Made by a program: the position numbers and the translations under genes
Assembly (NCBI GenBank): GCA_013400115.1
Contig: VXBP01008597.1
Location: 434,001-498,000 of the forward strand
Direction: 5' to 3'
DNA: 64,000 nt
Source of the DNA: Rhinopomastus cyanomelas
Taxonomy: Eukaryota > Chordata > Aves > Bucerotiformes > Rhinopomastidae
In this document: piece after piece, positions 15,001 to 24,900 of the stretch
Layout: every line of letters begins with the position of its first letter
Numbering within the stretch: the stretch's first letter is position 1
The notes under the pieces: generated by a model
Seen by the model: the letters and a program-made list of their open reading frames with translations, nothing else
Database searches by the model: none
What the model was told of the DNA's origin: nothing

Positions 15001-18000
15001 TTTATTAGAACATGTTAATCATCTTTTTTAGATACACAAGCACCAGTGGTCCCATACTGGCACTTGCCTGGTTTGGGCATTATTGTCTACCTGCTGAAAC
15101 AGAGCACTAGTGATTTCTTCAGTTACTACGACAGCCATCGACAGAGTGTTAACAAACTGCAAAATGTGGAGCAGCTCCCACCAGATGAAATAAAAGAGGT
15201 GAGAGTTCTTCTGTGTTGTTTGTAACTTAAGATATAGATGTCCAAAGCCTCTTAGATAAGGAAATAGTTCCAATTCTTGTGCATATTCCTTTCTACTGTT
15301 GATGAGGGGTTCCATAGAATGAATGACCTAAAACTTTGGGGAAAATACTTGGCTTAACTGTGTAAAAGTTGTGATTTTCATAGTAGTTTTTCAGAGATGC
15401 ATTTAATTTCTCTGGTTTTGGGTAGCAAGCTTATGTGAGGTCAGAATAGAATGGTAGCTGTCAAGGAAGCTCTATGGATAAGTAACTTTATTTGTTTATT
15501 TCTTCTGATGCTCTGTGCTTTTCTACAATCTTGTTATTTTTCCTTTTCTTACCACAGCTGTGTCAGTCAGTTATGCCAGCTGGGGTTGACAAAATCGCCA
15601 CTTCCCAGAAATACGTTTTGGCCAGGCGACGGCTGGTGAAGCTCATAAACAACCGTGCCAAGCTGCTTTCTCTCTGTTCTTGTATCCTTCTAAAATGTAA
15701 ATGACTCTCAAGGTGATGCTCCAGGAAATTGGAACAGATTTTTTTTTTTTAAGATTTCTCACTGTTCTGAAAAGCACTGTTTTCAAAAAGGAAATTTGAA
15801 ACACTGACATTTAAAATAGTAAGAGGATGTTGTTCTGCTGTTGTCAGAACGTAAATATTTTCAAGCTAGTAATTCCCATCATGGACCTCCTGCTAGGACT
15901 TTCTGCAACATTTATAAAGGAGGAGTTCTAACAGCCCAGTTTTTTTGTGCTGTAAGTTCTTCCATTCTTCTTCCCCTATGTGCTCACATATGTACAAGTT
16001 TGCTAGAAGAAATAGTTGAGAAAGTAATTTTGAGGTGCCTGTCAGAGCAAGTGGAGTTTCCAGTCTTACAGTCAACATTGCAATAAGCCTAATCTCATCA
16101 ACACCAGAAATTCTGTGGAAATAATAAGTCACACACAGAAGAGTTGCCTGCAGCAGAACAGAATTCTCTGAAAGATGATTTTTTTCTTTGGGAAAAATGT
16201 TTTTTTCTTGCAGACTCCCCTGTTGTAATTTTAGATACTGCTGCCGTCCCCAGCATCACAACATATTTGATCTGATTTGCTCTGTCTCAGGTCTACTTGA
16301 GCAATGAGGTCTTTCATGATTCTGTGATTCTAACATCAGCTTTAATTCAGTGTCCCTGTAGCTGAGCTGTCATTAGAAATCACTTGAGCACTCGTCCTCT
16401 GCTCTGGTGCAGAGTTAGAAGCCTGAAGCGCGCTAGCAGCCAGTGCTGCACTGAAGCAGGTAGGAATGGTGTCGCCTCTCTTATTTCCAGGCTGTAGCAG
16501 TGAGAGTGAGACGCTTCTGCTGGAGGAATCATTGAATCATAGAATCATTATGGATTGGAAGGGACCTCGAAAGATCATCTAGTCCAATCCCCCTGCATCA
16601 GCAGGATCACCTAGACCAAGTCACACAGGAACACATCCAGGCGGGTCTTGAACATCTCCAGTGTATGAGACTCCACAACCTCCCCAGGCAACCTGTTCCA
16701 GTGCAGAGGAACAGTGCAGAGGAGATGGCAGATTGTTCAGCTTAACATCTTCAGCCATTTCAAAGCATGTACATACACAAATAGAGTAGACTTAAAATCT
16801 AAAGAAAACAAAATCAGATTCCTTCACTTAGATGTCTACAGATATCATAGAAACATGTCTCTTCGTTCTTTGGCGTCACCTGGAACACTATCTGCTGCAC
16901 TGCATACCCAGTGACTCGCAAGACCCACTGCTGTCCTCCGGGATGTTATTTAAGAAAGGAAAGCTGCAAGGTAACATCTCTGTCATCATAGTGCCTTTCA
17001 ATAACTTCTGGTGATTAAGATTAAAACAGATTTGCTACTATTAATAGTTTGACATTTATATTCAATGAAACAGATTTTGTTTGAGTTTGGCATCCCTTTG
17101 GATTTTCCACTGGGGAATTGGCAATACAAGTCTTATTGAATCATAGACTTTTGGGTTTTGTCTATTACATGTAACTTCCAAAGTAAAATTAACTACTGTT
17201 AAAATTTCTGTTGTTCGAATCAGGCGAAATTCAAACAATCCAATTGGATCAGTGCTTCAAAAAAGTTTATAGGAAAACTTTTCAATATAATAATCTAAGA
17301 TTAAATTAAGAACTAAAATAAATATTGGTAAAGAGAATTGTAGGAACCATGGATTCACCGGAAGATTTTAGGTTGTAATTTTGTTTTTAAAAAAGTAAAC
17401 GAAGTAGACTCATTGAATCATAGAATCATTCAGATTGGAAAAGACCCTTGGGATCATCAAGTCCAACTACAAGTTCACCCCTGTCAAGGTCCCACTGAAT
17501 AGCCTTACCACCCTCCAGCAGATTGACACTCCCTTCCAACTTGGTGCCATCTTGTTAGGAGTGCAAAGAAATTGGAAAGGGAGTAAGAAGTGATCTGGGG
17601 AGGAGCTTTTTGGTTTAAAGCACATGTTGTGCGCTCGGATTGTTTCTATTTCTTACTTAACATATTTTTTTCTAAATTAAAATTAAAAATAGTCTATTAT
17701 CTAATACACAAGTTTACTGACCAGTTTGGAACACTGTGTTGTAAACTCATTTTATAACTCTGTGGAGAAGACAACATGGAGCAGCCAAGTTAATTTTAAT
17801 GTCTTGTTCTCTATCACTAGATTCCTTTGGTTCAGAGCCCAGCTTGGGTTTTGGTAGCAGACTGAATCGAGTGAGCCAGCATGACATAGAACAGGTGAGA
17901 AGTGACAGTGTGCTGATATGGACTGTGCTCTATGACCACACAGTTACTGAGAGCAGTTGCACTATATTTTTCCCACTTGTGAACAGCCTGTGGTTAACAC

Positions 18001-19237
18001 CAACAGGATATAACCTAATTTAAGATTAAAACAAATAAATCGTAATGTTTCATTAAAGTGTTACGAAGTGGGTAGCATTTGTACACGTTTTCAAGTCTTG
18101 AGTGTAAAAAGTGAAATGAAAAATGAGCTAGGCTACAAAAAAAAAAGAGTAGTTCTTCTCTGGAAAATCAGTCAAACGGGCACGGCATTTTTAGAAACAG
18201 CTTTCTGAAAACATCAGTTATCTGTGAAAGAATCCAAGATGAGGACAGGATTCCCCACCTTCTGTGATCCTAAGGGCTGCTTACTCCAGATCAGCTGCAG
18301 CTGGGCTGTAGGAAAATGAGATGGAAATGCATGGCAGGAACTGAGGAGACTGTAAATGTGAATGCTAGCCAAGATATGTTTTCTGCTTACACAGTGATTT
18401 AATAGGTCCTGTGAATTTGACTCGGAGATGGCAGAGAGAGAGATACTTTCTATTAATAAACCCCACTGACATCTCCGTTGATGTTTGTGTAGAAAAAAAA
18501 CCCCTCTTGCTCAAAAAGTTGTGCAGCGTCAAGCGCCGAAGAATTATGAGAATAAGTTTTGTGATGAAGCTTATGAGTTTGATTTCATTTGCTCAAAAGT
18601 AAAATATACAGTAACATCTTGTAAAATACTCAGAATGTAGTCAGTTTTTTTCAGGGACTGTTTATATTGTTATTAATGTCTGTGTACACAGACTGTATTT
18701 CTTAAACAGCCTTTGAAGGACTAGGAGAATTTTAACTGGAAAAAGGACTTACATGACTGTAACTGAAGAAGCTGAATTTTTATAAGATGGTTCAATCACT
18801 AAACCAGGAATTTAATTCCTAAAACTTGGACAGGTTGTGAAGTGATCCTGTTTGAATAATCTGCAAGTGCCCCGAGTCAGCCAAATACTTCTTGTATACC
18901 CGTTGTATAATTTGGAGAGAAAAATGTGAGGGAGGAATGCAGGTAGTACTTGGGGAGTCAGAAAAAACATCATTTTGAAAGTGGTTTAGAGCAACGGTTG
19001 ACATGTAGCTGGTGATGGATAGGCTAACATTCCAGGGAAGAGAAGATTCTGTATTGATGACTGCAACAAATCTTTGTTTCTCAGCTTCAGGTCGAAGCCG
19101 CAAACATATTTGGTGAATCTCTGCAGAAGAAGCTTCTGGACATCGAAGGGCTATATTCTAAGGTTCGGTCGCGATACACCTTTATTCAGGCTCTTGTGAG
19201 ACGTATCCGTGGTCTCCTAAGGATATCAAGGAACTAA
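1..19237 (+). CDS. NUP205: NUP205, C-terminal part (20 exons, 5' end outside the window)
   Basis: This gene encodes nucleoporin 205, a large alpha-solenoid scaffold of the nuclear pore inner ring that binds NUP93 and is related to NUP188. Coding exons: 1-51, 1072-1146, 1861-2018, 3339-3419, 4223-4414, 6067-6337, 6776-6874, 8035-8183, 9096-9287, 9466-9587, 10629-10767, 10983-11109, 11854-11930, 12399-12527, 13090-13216, 15032-15198, 15558-15681, 16842-16970, 17821-17894, 19085-19237. They join in one open frame of 877 codons ending in TAA, roughly the last 44% of the ~2010-aa vertebrate protein. Near-identical landmarks remembered from the human protein include LESWRQLVEIILTACPQDL, LLTPQPPLLKALYTYESKM, QILLPTLQLCQVILTSSMAQ, YYDSHRQSV and the C-terminus ALVRRIRGLLRISRN. 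The segment in exon 17821-17894 is the least conserved. All introns look U2-type except 15682-16841. Exon edges come from splice sites plus homology from memory, so single edges could be off by a codon. Confidence 0.96.
922..968 (+). mobile_element. CR1 3' terminus (about 47 bp)
   Basis: Only the last bases of a CR1 copy remain, reading GATCTTTCGAGGTCCCTTC and then two ATTCTATG units. It lies in a NUP205 intron. Confidence 0.85.
2359..2710 (-). mobile_element. CR1 fragment in NUP205 intron
   Basis: A minus-strand CR1 copy starts with TAGAATCATAGAATG. Just after the tail it jumps to the reverse-transcriptase part of ORF2 (complement of the region coding FADDTKL, near 2600). The sequence between the tail and that part is missing, so the copy has an internal deletion. 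Confidence 0.8.
5366..5650 (-). mobile_element. CR1 fragment in NUP205 intron
   Basis: A minus-strand CR1 copy starts with CATAGAATGTTTTGG. It keeps CAGGGGCACCGTCCCCTGGA and the CCCAGTGTCTCACTACCCTC block found in other copies. It is diverged and truncated. Confidence 0.85.
8371..8547 (+). mobile_element. CR1 fragment in NUP205 intron
   Basis: A plus-strand CR1 3' end begins at the ORF2 tail (TGGAATAGGTTGCCCAGCGA) and finishes with ATTCTATGTTTCTATGG. It is one of the few plus-oriented copies in NUP205. Confidence 0.87.
13389..14465 (-). mobile_element. Longest CR1 copy, with reverse-transcriptase remains
   Basis: About 1.1 kb of CR1 lies on the minus strand and fills most of the NUP205 intron 13217-15031. 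A minus-strand frame at 14156-14395 keeps reverse-transcriptase words (SGAPQGSVLRPVLFNIFV, then FADTTKL in place of the usual FADDTKL, so one catalytic Asp is lost). Another frame, 13785-14006, keeps QKANRVLGCIKRS and RRAT. Frameshifts show it is dead. A single N at 13730 follows a misplaced piece of CR1 tail. Confidence 0.92.
14466..15031 (+). other. NUP205 intron remainder after the CR1 copy
   Basis: This is AT-rich unique intron DNA ending in the acceptor ATCTTTTTTAG. I recognise no RNA gene or repeat in it. Confidence 0.5.
16299..16332 (+). mobile_element. Possible CR1 3' tail
   Basis: The stretch GAGGTCTTTCATGATTCTGTGATTC resembles a decayed CR1 terminus with two ATTCTGTG units. It is too short for certainty and lies in the U12 intron of NUP205. 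Confidence 0.45.
16527..16710 (-). mobile_element. CR1 fragment in the NUP205 U12 intron
   Basis: A young-looking minus-strand CR1 3' end carries the block GATTGGAAGGGACCTCGAAA, followed by CACACAGGAACACATCCAGG. It is very close in sequence to the copies at 20234 and 52231, so these belong to one subfamily. It ends about 110 bases before the U12 branch site. Confidence 0.92.
17411..17556 (-). mobile_element. CR1 fragment in NUP205 intron
   Basis: A minus-strand CR1 tail (GAATCATAGAATCATTCAGA) leads into a more diverged body of a different subfamily (AAGACCCTTGGGATCATCAA). It is truncated after about 140 bases. Confidence 0.82.
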
Positions 19238-20233
19238 AGACTCTCGGTATTGTGTTGTTTACACATGGAAGCAGTGTACTAGGGAAGACCTTCCGGATCA
19301 CCAGGTTTTGTAGATCATACACTTTCTAAATGTCAAAAGTATTTTGTTACTTTTTTTTTAATCTCTGTGGATCAGTTTTCTGTACTCTTTCTTACTGCTC
19401 CCAACGCAACCCAAAAAATAAAGGATGGTTTTACACAGAGTCATGATTAATGTAAAATTTCAAGCTGAAACAATTTCAAGCAGGAAACAAAAGTTTCTGC
19501 AGCTGTGATGATGTTACAGGTGCTTTCAGACAAAACTAAAATGTCAGTGTCTGTTGGTGTTCTTGCTTCACACATGGGTTTAATGCAAACATGGGGTTCA
19601 GCTTTTGGCATCTGCTGACTTACCACTCTGGCATAGGTTCTGTATGAGAGAGGTGGTCCTTCCGCAATGCGAACACACTGTTTCTGCTCCCTCCTGTCCT
19701 GCCTTTTTTCAGCTGACAGAAATTACAAACTGCTGCTTTTTGGACAAGTTTAAACAAAGAAAAAAGTTAAAATTGGTGAAAGTCATGGTGGCTGCCTTAG
19801 GGTTTGGTGGAGTAAAGTTTTCTGTGCTGCTCTCAAGGGAACAGGAGTGTGAAGAGAGACTTAAAATGCACAAGGAGGGAGGCAACATGCTTCAGAGGTA
19901 AACTGGTTCTGTTACAGACTGTTCTTGTCAGAGACAAGGAGATGAGTATCTCTCTTTAAAAAAGTAGAATCACATAACCGCTGATTGCTGACATAAGATC
20001 TGTTGGATTTCTCACTTGTCGCAGTCAGATCTTGAAGCCCGGCTCTCTTGTGTTGCCTTCTAACTGCTGTGAAGTTAGTTTTTCGTATCTTTTTTAACGA
20101 TTTTATACCTGCTCATCCTCACAAAGTAATGAGACAAATTCCATCATTTGTTATGCAGGGATGGTGACAGCCCTGCTATCAGATGATGGTGATTAGCTGT
20201 TCCACAGCAGCTGTGGTCAGACATTGTTTGCTG
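19238..20233 (+). other. NUP205 3' UTR and unique intergenic DNA
   Basis: This stretch holds the short NUP205 3' UTR, up to about 19440, then single-copy-looking DNA. An open frame of 98 codons (19605-19901) has no recognisable domain and no splice context, so I do not call a gene. A GTGATGATGTT motif at about 19505 resembles snoRNA box C, but no box D sits at a proper distance. Confidence 0.5.
19417..19422 (+). terminator. NUP205: NUP205 poly(A) signal
   Basis: A canonical AATAAA lies 180 bases after the NUP205 stop codon, following a T-rich stretch, and would give a 3' UTR of about 200 bases. The cleavage site itself is inferred. Confidence 0.7.
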
Positions 20234-20823
20234 ATTCACAGAATCATTAGGGATCGGAAGGGACCTCAAAAGATCATCTAGTCCAATCCCCCTGCCACAG
20301 CAGGATCACCTAGACCAAGTCACACAGGAACACATCCAGGCGGGTCTTAAACATCTCCAGCGAAGGGAGACTCCACAACCTCCCTGGGCAGCCTGTTCCA
20401 GTGCTGTGCCACCCTCACTGTAAAGAAGTTCCTTCTGATATTGCTGTGGAACCTTCTATGTTGCAGCTCACAACCATTGCCCCTCATCCTATCCCTAGAT
20501 GACATTGAGAAGAGCCTGGCTCCATCGTCCTGACACCCACCCTTCACATATTTATAGACATTAATGAGGTCACGCCTCAGTCTCCTCCAAGCTAAAGAGA
20601 CCCCTTAGCCTCTCCTCATAAGGGAGGTCCTCCACTTCCTTCATCCTTGTTGCCCTACGCTGGACTCTGTCCAGCAGCTCCACATCCCTCTTGAACTGAG
20701 GAGCCCAGAACTGGACACAATACTCCAGATGTGGTCTCACCAGACCAGAGTAGAGGGGTAGAAGAACCTCTCTTGATCTACTAGCCACTCCCCAGCAGGG
20801 TTGTTCTCGCTTCTCCACCATCT
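20234..20823 (-). mobile_element. CR1 LINE fragment, 3' end
   Basis: This is a 5'-truncated CR1 copy on the minus strand; its 3' terminus lies at the left as the complement of an AATGATTCTGTGAAT tail. Broken minus-strand frames keep typical CR1 ORF2 C-terminal words: LEYCVQFWAPQFKRDVELL, VQRRATRM, YEERLRGLFSLEE and RRNFFTVRVAQHWNRLP. The two frames are separated by a shift, so the copy is dead. It ends about 150 bases before the ARL1 CpG island. Confidence 0.9.
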
Positions 20824-20969
20824 AGGTGTAGAGCAGAAAACCACGCACGGAGCTTCTAATTTAATACAGGAACAGAACTTTGGCATTTGGCCGCCTCTGA
20901 GGAATTCACGGTTGACTGCATTTCAGAAAACGCTGCTACGGTTTCGCTGCTTGCGATTTCGACTACGTT

Positions 20970-21900
20970 TAACCGCTACTTTATCCGGGCCTGGTTCTTG
21001 TCCTTCCTGGGGGGCAGCAGCCGCTGTTTCCTGTTCCCGGCTGGAAGCAGCTGCTGCTCTGCGCAGGTGCCGGTTGCCGGCTGCTGGCCGAACCCGAGCG
21101 GCTGCCGGTGGGCGGGGCCAGGCCGCCGCTCCTTCCGCGCTGTTGACGTTACCCGCGCCGGGGTGGGGCGGGTCAGTGAGCGCCTCCGCGGCACGCGCGG
21201 AGCTTCGCAGATTCGCCACGATCCCGCTCCCGCTCCGTCAGCCCTGCCCGGCTGTTTCCTGTCTCGGCCCTCCCCGTTCCGGTCTGTTCGCGCTCTAGGG
21301 GTCCCGCTCCTGGCCTTTGCCTTCCTCGCCCAGGGCGGGCCAGTGCTGTCGCAGCTTCGTGTCGAAACGGCGGGAGCGGGGGCGGGCAGCACCTCGTTTA
21401 CTCGCCGCGGCATTCGACGTGGAGCTGCGAACGGCGCCGGCGGTAGAGGCCGGACAGTGGAGCCGAGTGTGTCGGGTCGGGGGCCGCGGCGCGGCGTAGC
21501 GGCTCGACATGGGTGAGTGAGGGGTGGGCGGCTGCAACGGCGGCTTCAGCGCCGGCAACGGGACTTGAGGAGATGGTGGGGGGGGGCCTGGAGTTGGCGG
21601 GGACAGTGGAGTAGCGGCGCCGGGGCAGGGGAGGGGATCTCCCCCAGTGTCCCGGCTCTGGAGTCGAGCTGCTGGCCGCCTGCCCCAGCCAGAGGGGCTC
21701 GTCTCGGGGCCTAGACCCAGGCAGGCGNNNNNNNNNNNNNNNNNNNNNNNNNNNNNNNNCAGGCGGCCTAGCCGGTGGGCGGCAGGGGAGACGGGAGCGG
21801 CTGCTGAAGCGCTTCCAGGGCGGTTTGAGCGGTTCGGTGCCGCCTGTGAAATGGCAGGTGGTGGGAGCGGCACCGCGGCGGGGGTGTCTGTGTGTGTGGA
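20970..21900 (+). promoter_or_regulatory. ARL1: CpG-island promoter of ARL1
   Basis: Composition changes abruptly from AT-rich flanks to very GC- and CpG-rich DNA spanning the 5' UTR, the 4-base first coding exon and the start of intron 1. There is no TATA box at a useful distance. A GC box GGGCGGGGC lies at 21110-21118 and a CRE-like TGACGTTA at 21144-21151. This fits a broad housekeeping promoter, with transcription probably starting between about 21150 and 21480 (inferred). An assembly gap of 32 N (21728-21759) interrupts the downstream part. Open frames of up to 209 codons here are what stop-poor GC-rich DNA produces and are not called. Confidence 0.8.
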
Positions 21901-24900
21901 CGGAGATGCCAGCGCTGTTGTGCAGCTGGAGCTTGTCTCGGTTCAGGTCATCCGTTTAGCTACGTGCTGTGTTGGTAATAAGGAATTAATTATGAAAAGC
22001 GGGTTTTCTGGAATAGTAGAAGGAATAGGAAGAGTCCCCTGAATCATAGAATCATCGAGTGGTTTGGGTTGGAAGAGACCTTAAAGATGATCTGGTTCCA
22101 ACTCCCCTGCCATGGTAGGGACACCTCCCATTAGACCAGGTTGCCCAGAGCTCCATCCAGCCTGGCCTTGAACACTTCCAGGGATGGAGCATCCATAATC
22201 TCCCTGAGGCAACCTGTCCCAGTGCCTCACCACTCCTACAGTAAATGATTTCTTCATAATATGTAATCTAAGTCTACCCTCTTTCAGTCTGAAACTGTTA
22301 CCCCTCATCTTGTCACTACACACCCTGATAGAGTTCCTCCCCATCTTCCCTGTAGACACCCCCTAAGTACTGGAAGATCACTATAGATCTCCCAGCAGAC
22401 CTAAGTAGAATAATTTGTAGTAGGTTAGTTTTATAAAATGAACTCCTACAACACTGTCTCCTACTTAATTTGTAATTTAGTATTTTCTGCTAAATAATAC
22501 ATTCAAATGAGAGGATAAAGTTCATGTTACTTTTTTGGGTGTGTAAAACATCACTGTACAATACTGGAAGCAAGCAAAATTACTGTCTGAAAGAGTTGTA
22601 TGTAGGCTCTTAAACCTCCATGGACCACCAATAACCTTTTACTTGAAATNGAGTAGCGGCGCCGGGGCAGGGGAGGGGATCTCCCCCAGTGTCCCGGCTC
22701 TGGAGTCGAGCTGCTGGCCGCCTGCCCCAGCCAGAGGGGCTCGTCTCGGGGCCTAGACCCAGGCAGGCGNCCAGCCTGGCCTTGAACACTTCCAGGGATG
22801 GAGCATCCATAATCTCCCTGAGGCAACCTGTCCCAGTGCCTCACCACTCCTACAGTAAATGATTTCTTCATAATATGTAATCTAAGTCTACCCTCTTTCA
22901 GTCTGAAACTGTTACCCCTCATCTTGTCACTACACACCCTGATAGAGTTCCTCCCCATCTTCCCTGTAGACACCCCCTAAGTACTGGAAGATCACTATAG
23001 ATCTCCCAGCAGACCTAAGTAGAATAATTTGTAGTAGGTTAGTTTTATAAAATGAACTCCTACAACACTGTCTCCTACTTAATTTGTAATTTAGTATTTT
23101 CTGCTAAATAATACATTCAAATGAGAGGATAAAGTTCATGTTACTTTTTTGGGTGTGTAAAACATCACTGTACAATACTGGAAGCAAGCAAAATTACTGT
23201 CTGAAAGAGTTGTATGTAGGCTCTTAAACCTCCATGGACCACCAATAACCTTTTACTTGAAATGTTTCGATTGAAATACCTTCTGCAGCTCAGTTCTATT
23301 AAGGTTATGTGCCAGTCTCACAGGAGATAGTGCTGGCTGGCACCAAGATGGATCCTTCTACCTTCTCTTTGTTTTCTAGTTCTGAAATGTGGTTGTTTGA
23401 CAGACTTACAAGTAAACTAGTCTGTTACCGGTTCGAATTCTTTCTTGAGCACAAGCACACAGCTTTTTGCTCCCTCCTTTCCCTGTGAGGGCTGGGGAAT
23501 AATCTTTATCAAAACCTCTTTCAGTGAGATTTTGGTGGCAAATCTCCGATATAAACTTATCAGATGTGATTCTTGCTTGTTTGGTGTTTTGTTACTTTTT
23601 ACAGAGTTTAAGTGGTTTACAAAGTTATTAATTACTGTTAGATATATTCCTGATAAAACTCATTGTGTAAAAATGTCCTGAGCCAGTAACAATGGCATTA
23701 ATATTCTTTCTCTGCTCCAAAATCGTAATAGGCACAAATCATTTATTAGCCTGGCCACCGGTGCTCTTACTTGCATTTAAAGAATAAATGAGATGTTGGA
23801 TCAAGCCAGGTTTGGAAAAAGGAGAAAAAAAATCAAGAAAAGACTTCTCTAGCATTAATGGACTTCATTTAGTGCAGCTTCCCAGTTTGTAATGGACTGT
23901 AATTTAATGAATTTATGAATCCTCTTGATTTGTACTTTAAGAAAGAAGAAGAGGATGGACCTGTGTGAGACCATAAACATCAGAATTCTTTCAGACTTCA
24001 GCATATCTTTCTGTAATTTCTGGCAGTGAAAAGATAAGAGTCTGATAGAAACAAAAAAGAAGTTGGTTCAGACTTTGGGAAATGAGAGAAGGAAAAAAAA
24101 ATTCTAACCACACAAGGAAGCTTGATGCTGCTGCTGTGTGATTTTGCTGGACTGAGCCACCATAAAGTAACAGCATAAACCCATGAAAATACAATGTGGC
24201 TCAGCCCCAGCGAGCTGAGGGACAACCTGAACTCATCTGCTTTCACTGGAGGAAAGGAACATACTCTGCTCAGTAAGAAATGAGGTTGATCTACCTGCCT
24301 TGTCAGATCCTCCGTATTGCAAACATTGAAACATGTATGTTTTTTGTAGGGGGATTTTTCTCCACCATCTTTTCCAGTCTGTTTGGAACTCGAGAGATGA
24401 GGATTCTCATCCTGGGACTGGATGGAGCAGGAAAAACAACCATTCTCTACAGGTTACAAGTGGGAGAGGTTGTTACCACCATTCCGAGTAAGTGATTGGT
24501 CCCTGAATGGAAACCCTCCCATTTGCCGGTAGCTCCAACACAGCTGAACTCCCAGCACCCTTCCCTTGCAACAATGTTTGCAGTAACTTCACAAAGGGCA
24601 TGAACTTCCTTCATTACTGAGCTACTCAGAATTTTCAGGCATTAAAATTGTAAACCAAGTGCTGTAAAGATCTTTGGGAAAGTAATGGAAAATCACGAGT
24701 GGTGAAACTGTTAAACTTTGTTTCAGCTATTGGCTTCAATGTTGAGACAGTGACCTACAAGAATCTGAAATTTCAAGTCTGGGACTTGGGAGGACAGACA
24801 AGCATAAGGTAATAAATCTCTTGAAATCAAAAGATAGAATGGCATTTATCTAAGAAGTGCTTCAAGTTCTTGGAATTCTTAGAGGTAGCACTTCTGAAAA

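Larger units (their letters stand above)
15682..16841 (+). other. NUP205: NUP205 U12-type (minor spliceosome) intron
   Basis: The donor is GTATCCTTCT, starting exactly at 15682. It matches the U12 5' splice-site core RTATCCTT rather than the U2 consensus GTRAGT. Before the AG at 16840-16841 there is TTCCTTCAC (16819-16827), one base from the U12 branch-site consensus TTCCTTRAC. Its branch A lies 16 bases before the exon, inside the short window usual for U12 introns, and there is no long pyrimidine tract. Using these sites gives the phase needed to join LLSLCS to IIETCLF. The intron also holds two CR1 fragments. Confidence 0.85.
21609..23263. repeat. N-bounded tandem duplication, probable assembly artefact
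   Basis: Block A, 21609-21727 (119 bp), recurs at 22651-22769. Block B, 22157-22649 (493 bp), recurs at 22771-23263. I saw no mismatch in either pair. The copies are separated by single Ns at 22650 and 22770, and unique sequence resumes after 23263. One block being CpG-island DNA and the other ordinary intron with CR1, both repeated in the same order and joined by N, suggests misjoined or redundant contig ends rather than a biological duplication. The duplication lies inside ARL1 intron 1 and does not touch an exon. Confidence 0.85.

Noticed and set aside
19501..19620. Possible C/D box snoRNA
   Set aside because: GTGATGATG looks like box C, but the first CTGA at a plausible place is over 100 bases away, there is no terminal stem, and the site is in 3' flanking DNA rather than an intron.
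20887..21516. 209-codon open frame on the plus strand in the CpG island
   Set aside because: It lies in stop-poor GC-rich promoter DNA, overlaps long open frames on the other strand, has no known domain and runs into the ARL1 start region out of frame. It reflects composition, not a protein.
21295..21873. 192-codon minus-strand frame in the CpG island
   Set aside because: It crosses the 32-N gap, is rich in Pro, Ala and Arg as expected of random GC-rich sequence, and its right part is in the falsely duplicated block.
22551..22973. 140-codon minus-strand frame with unknown residues
   Set aside because: It is made of the duplicated CR1 and CpG-island blocks joined by N, and is therefore artificial.
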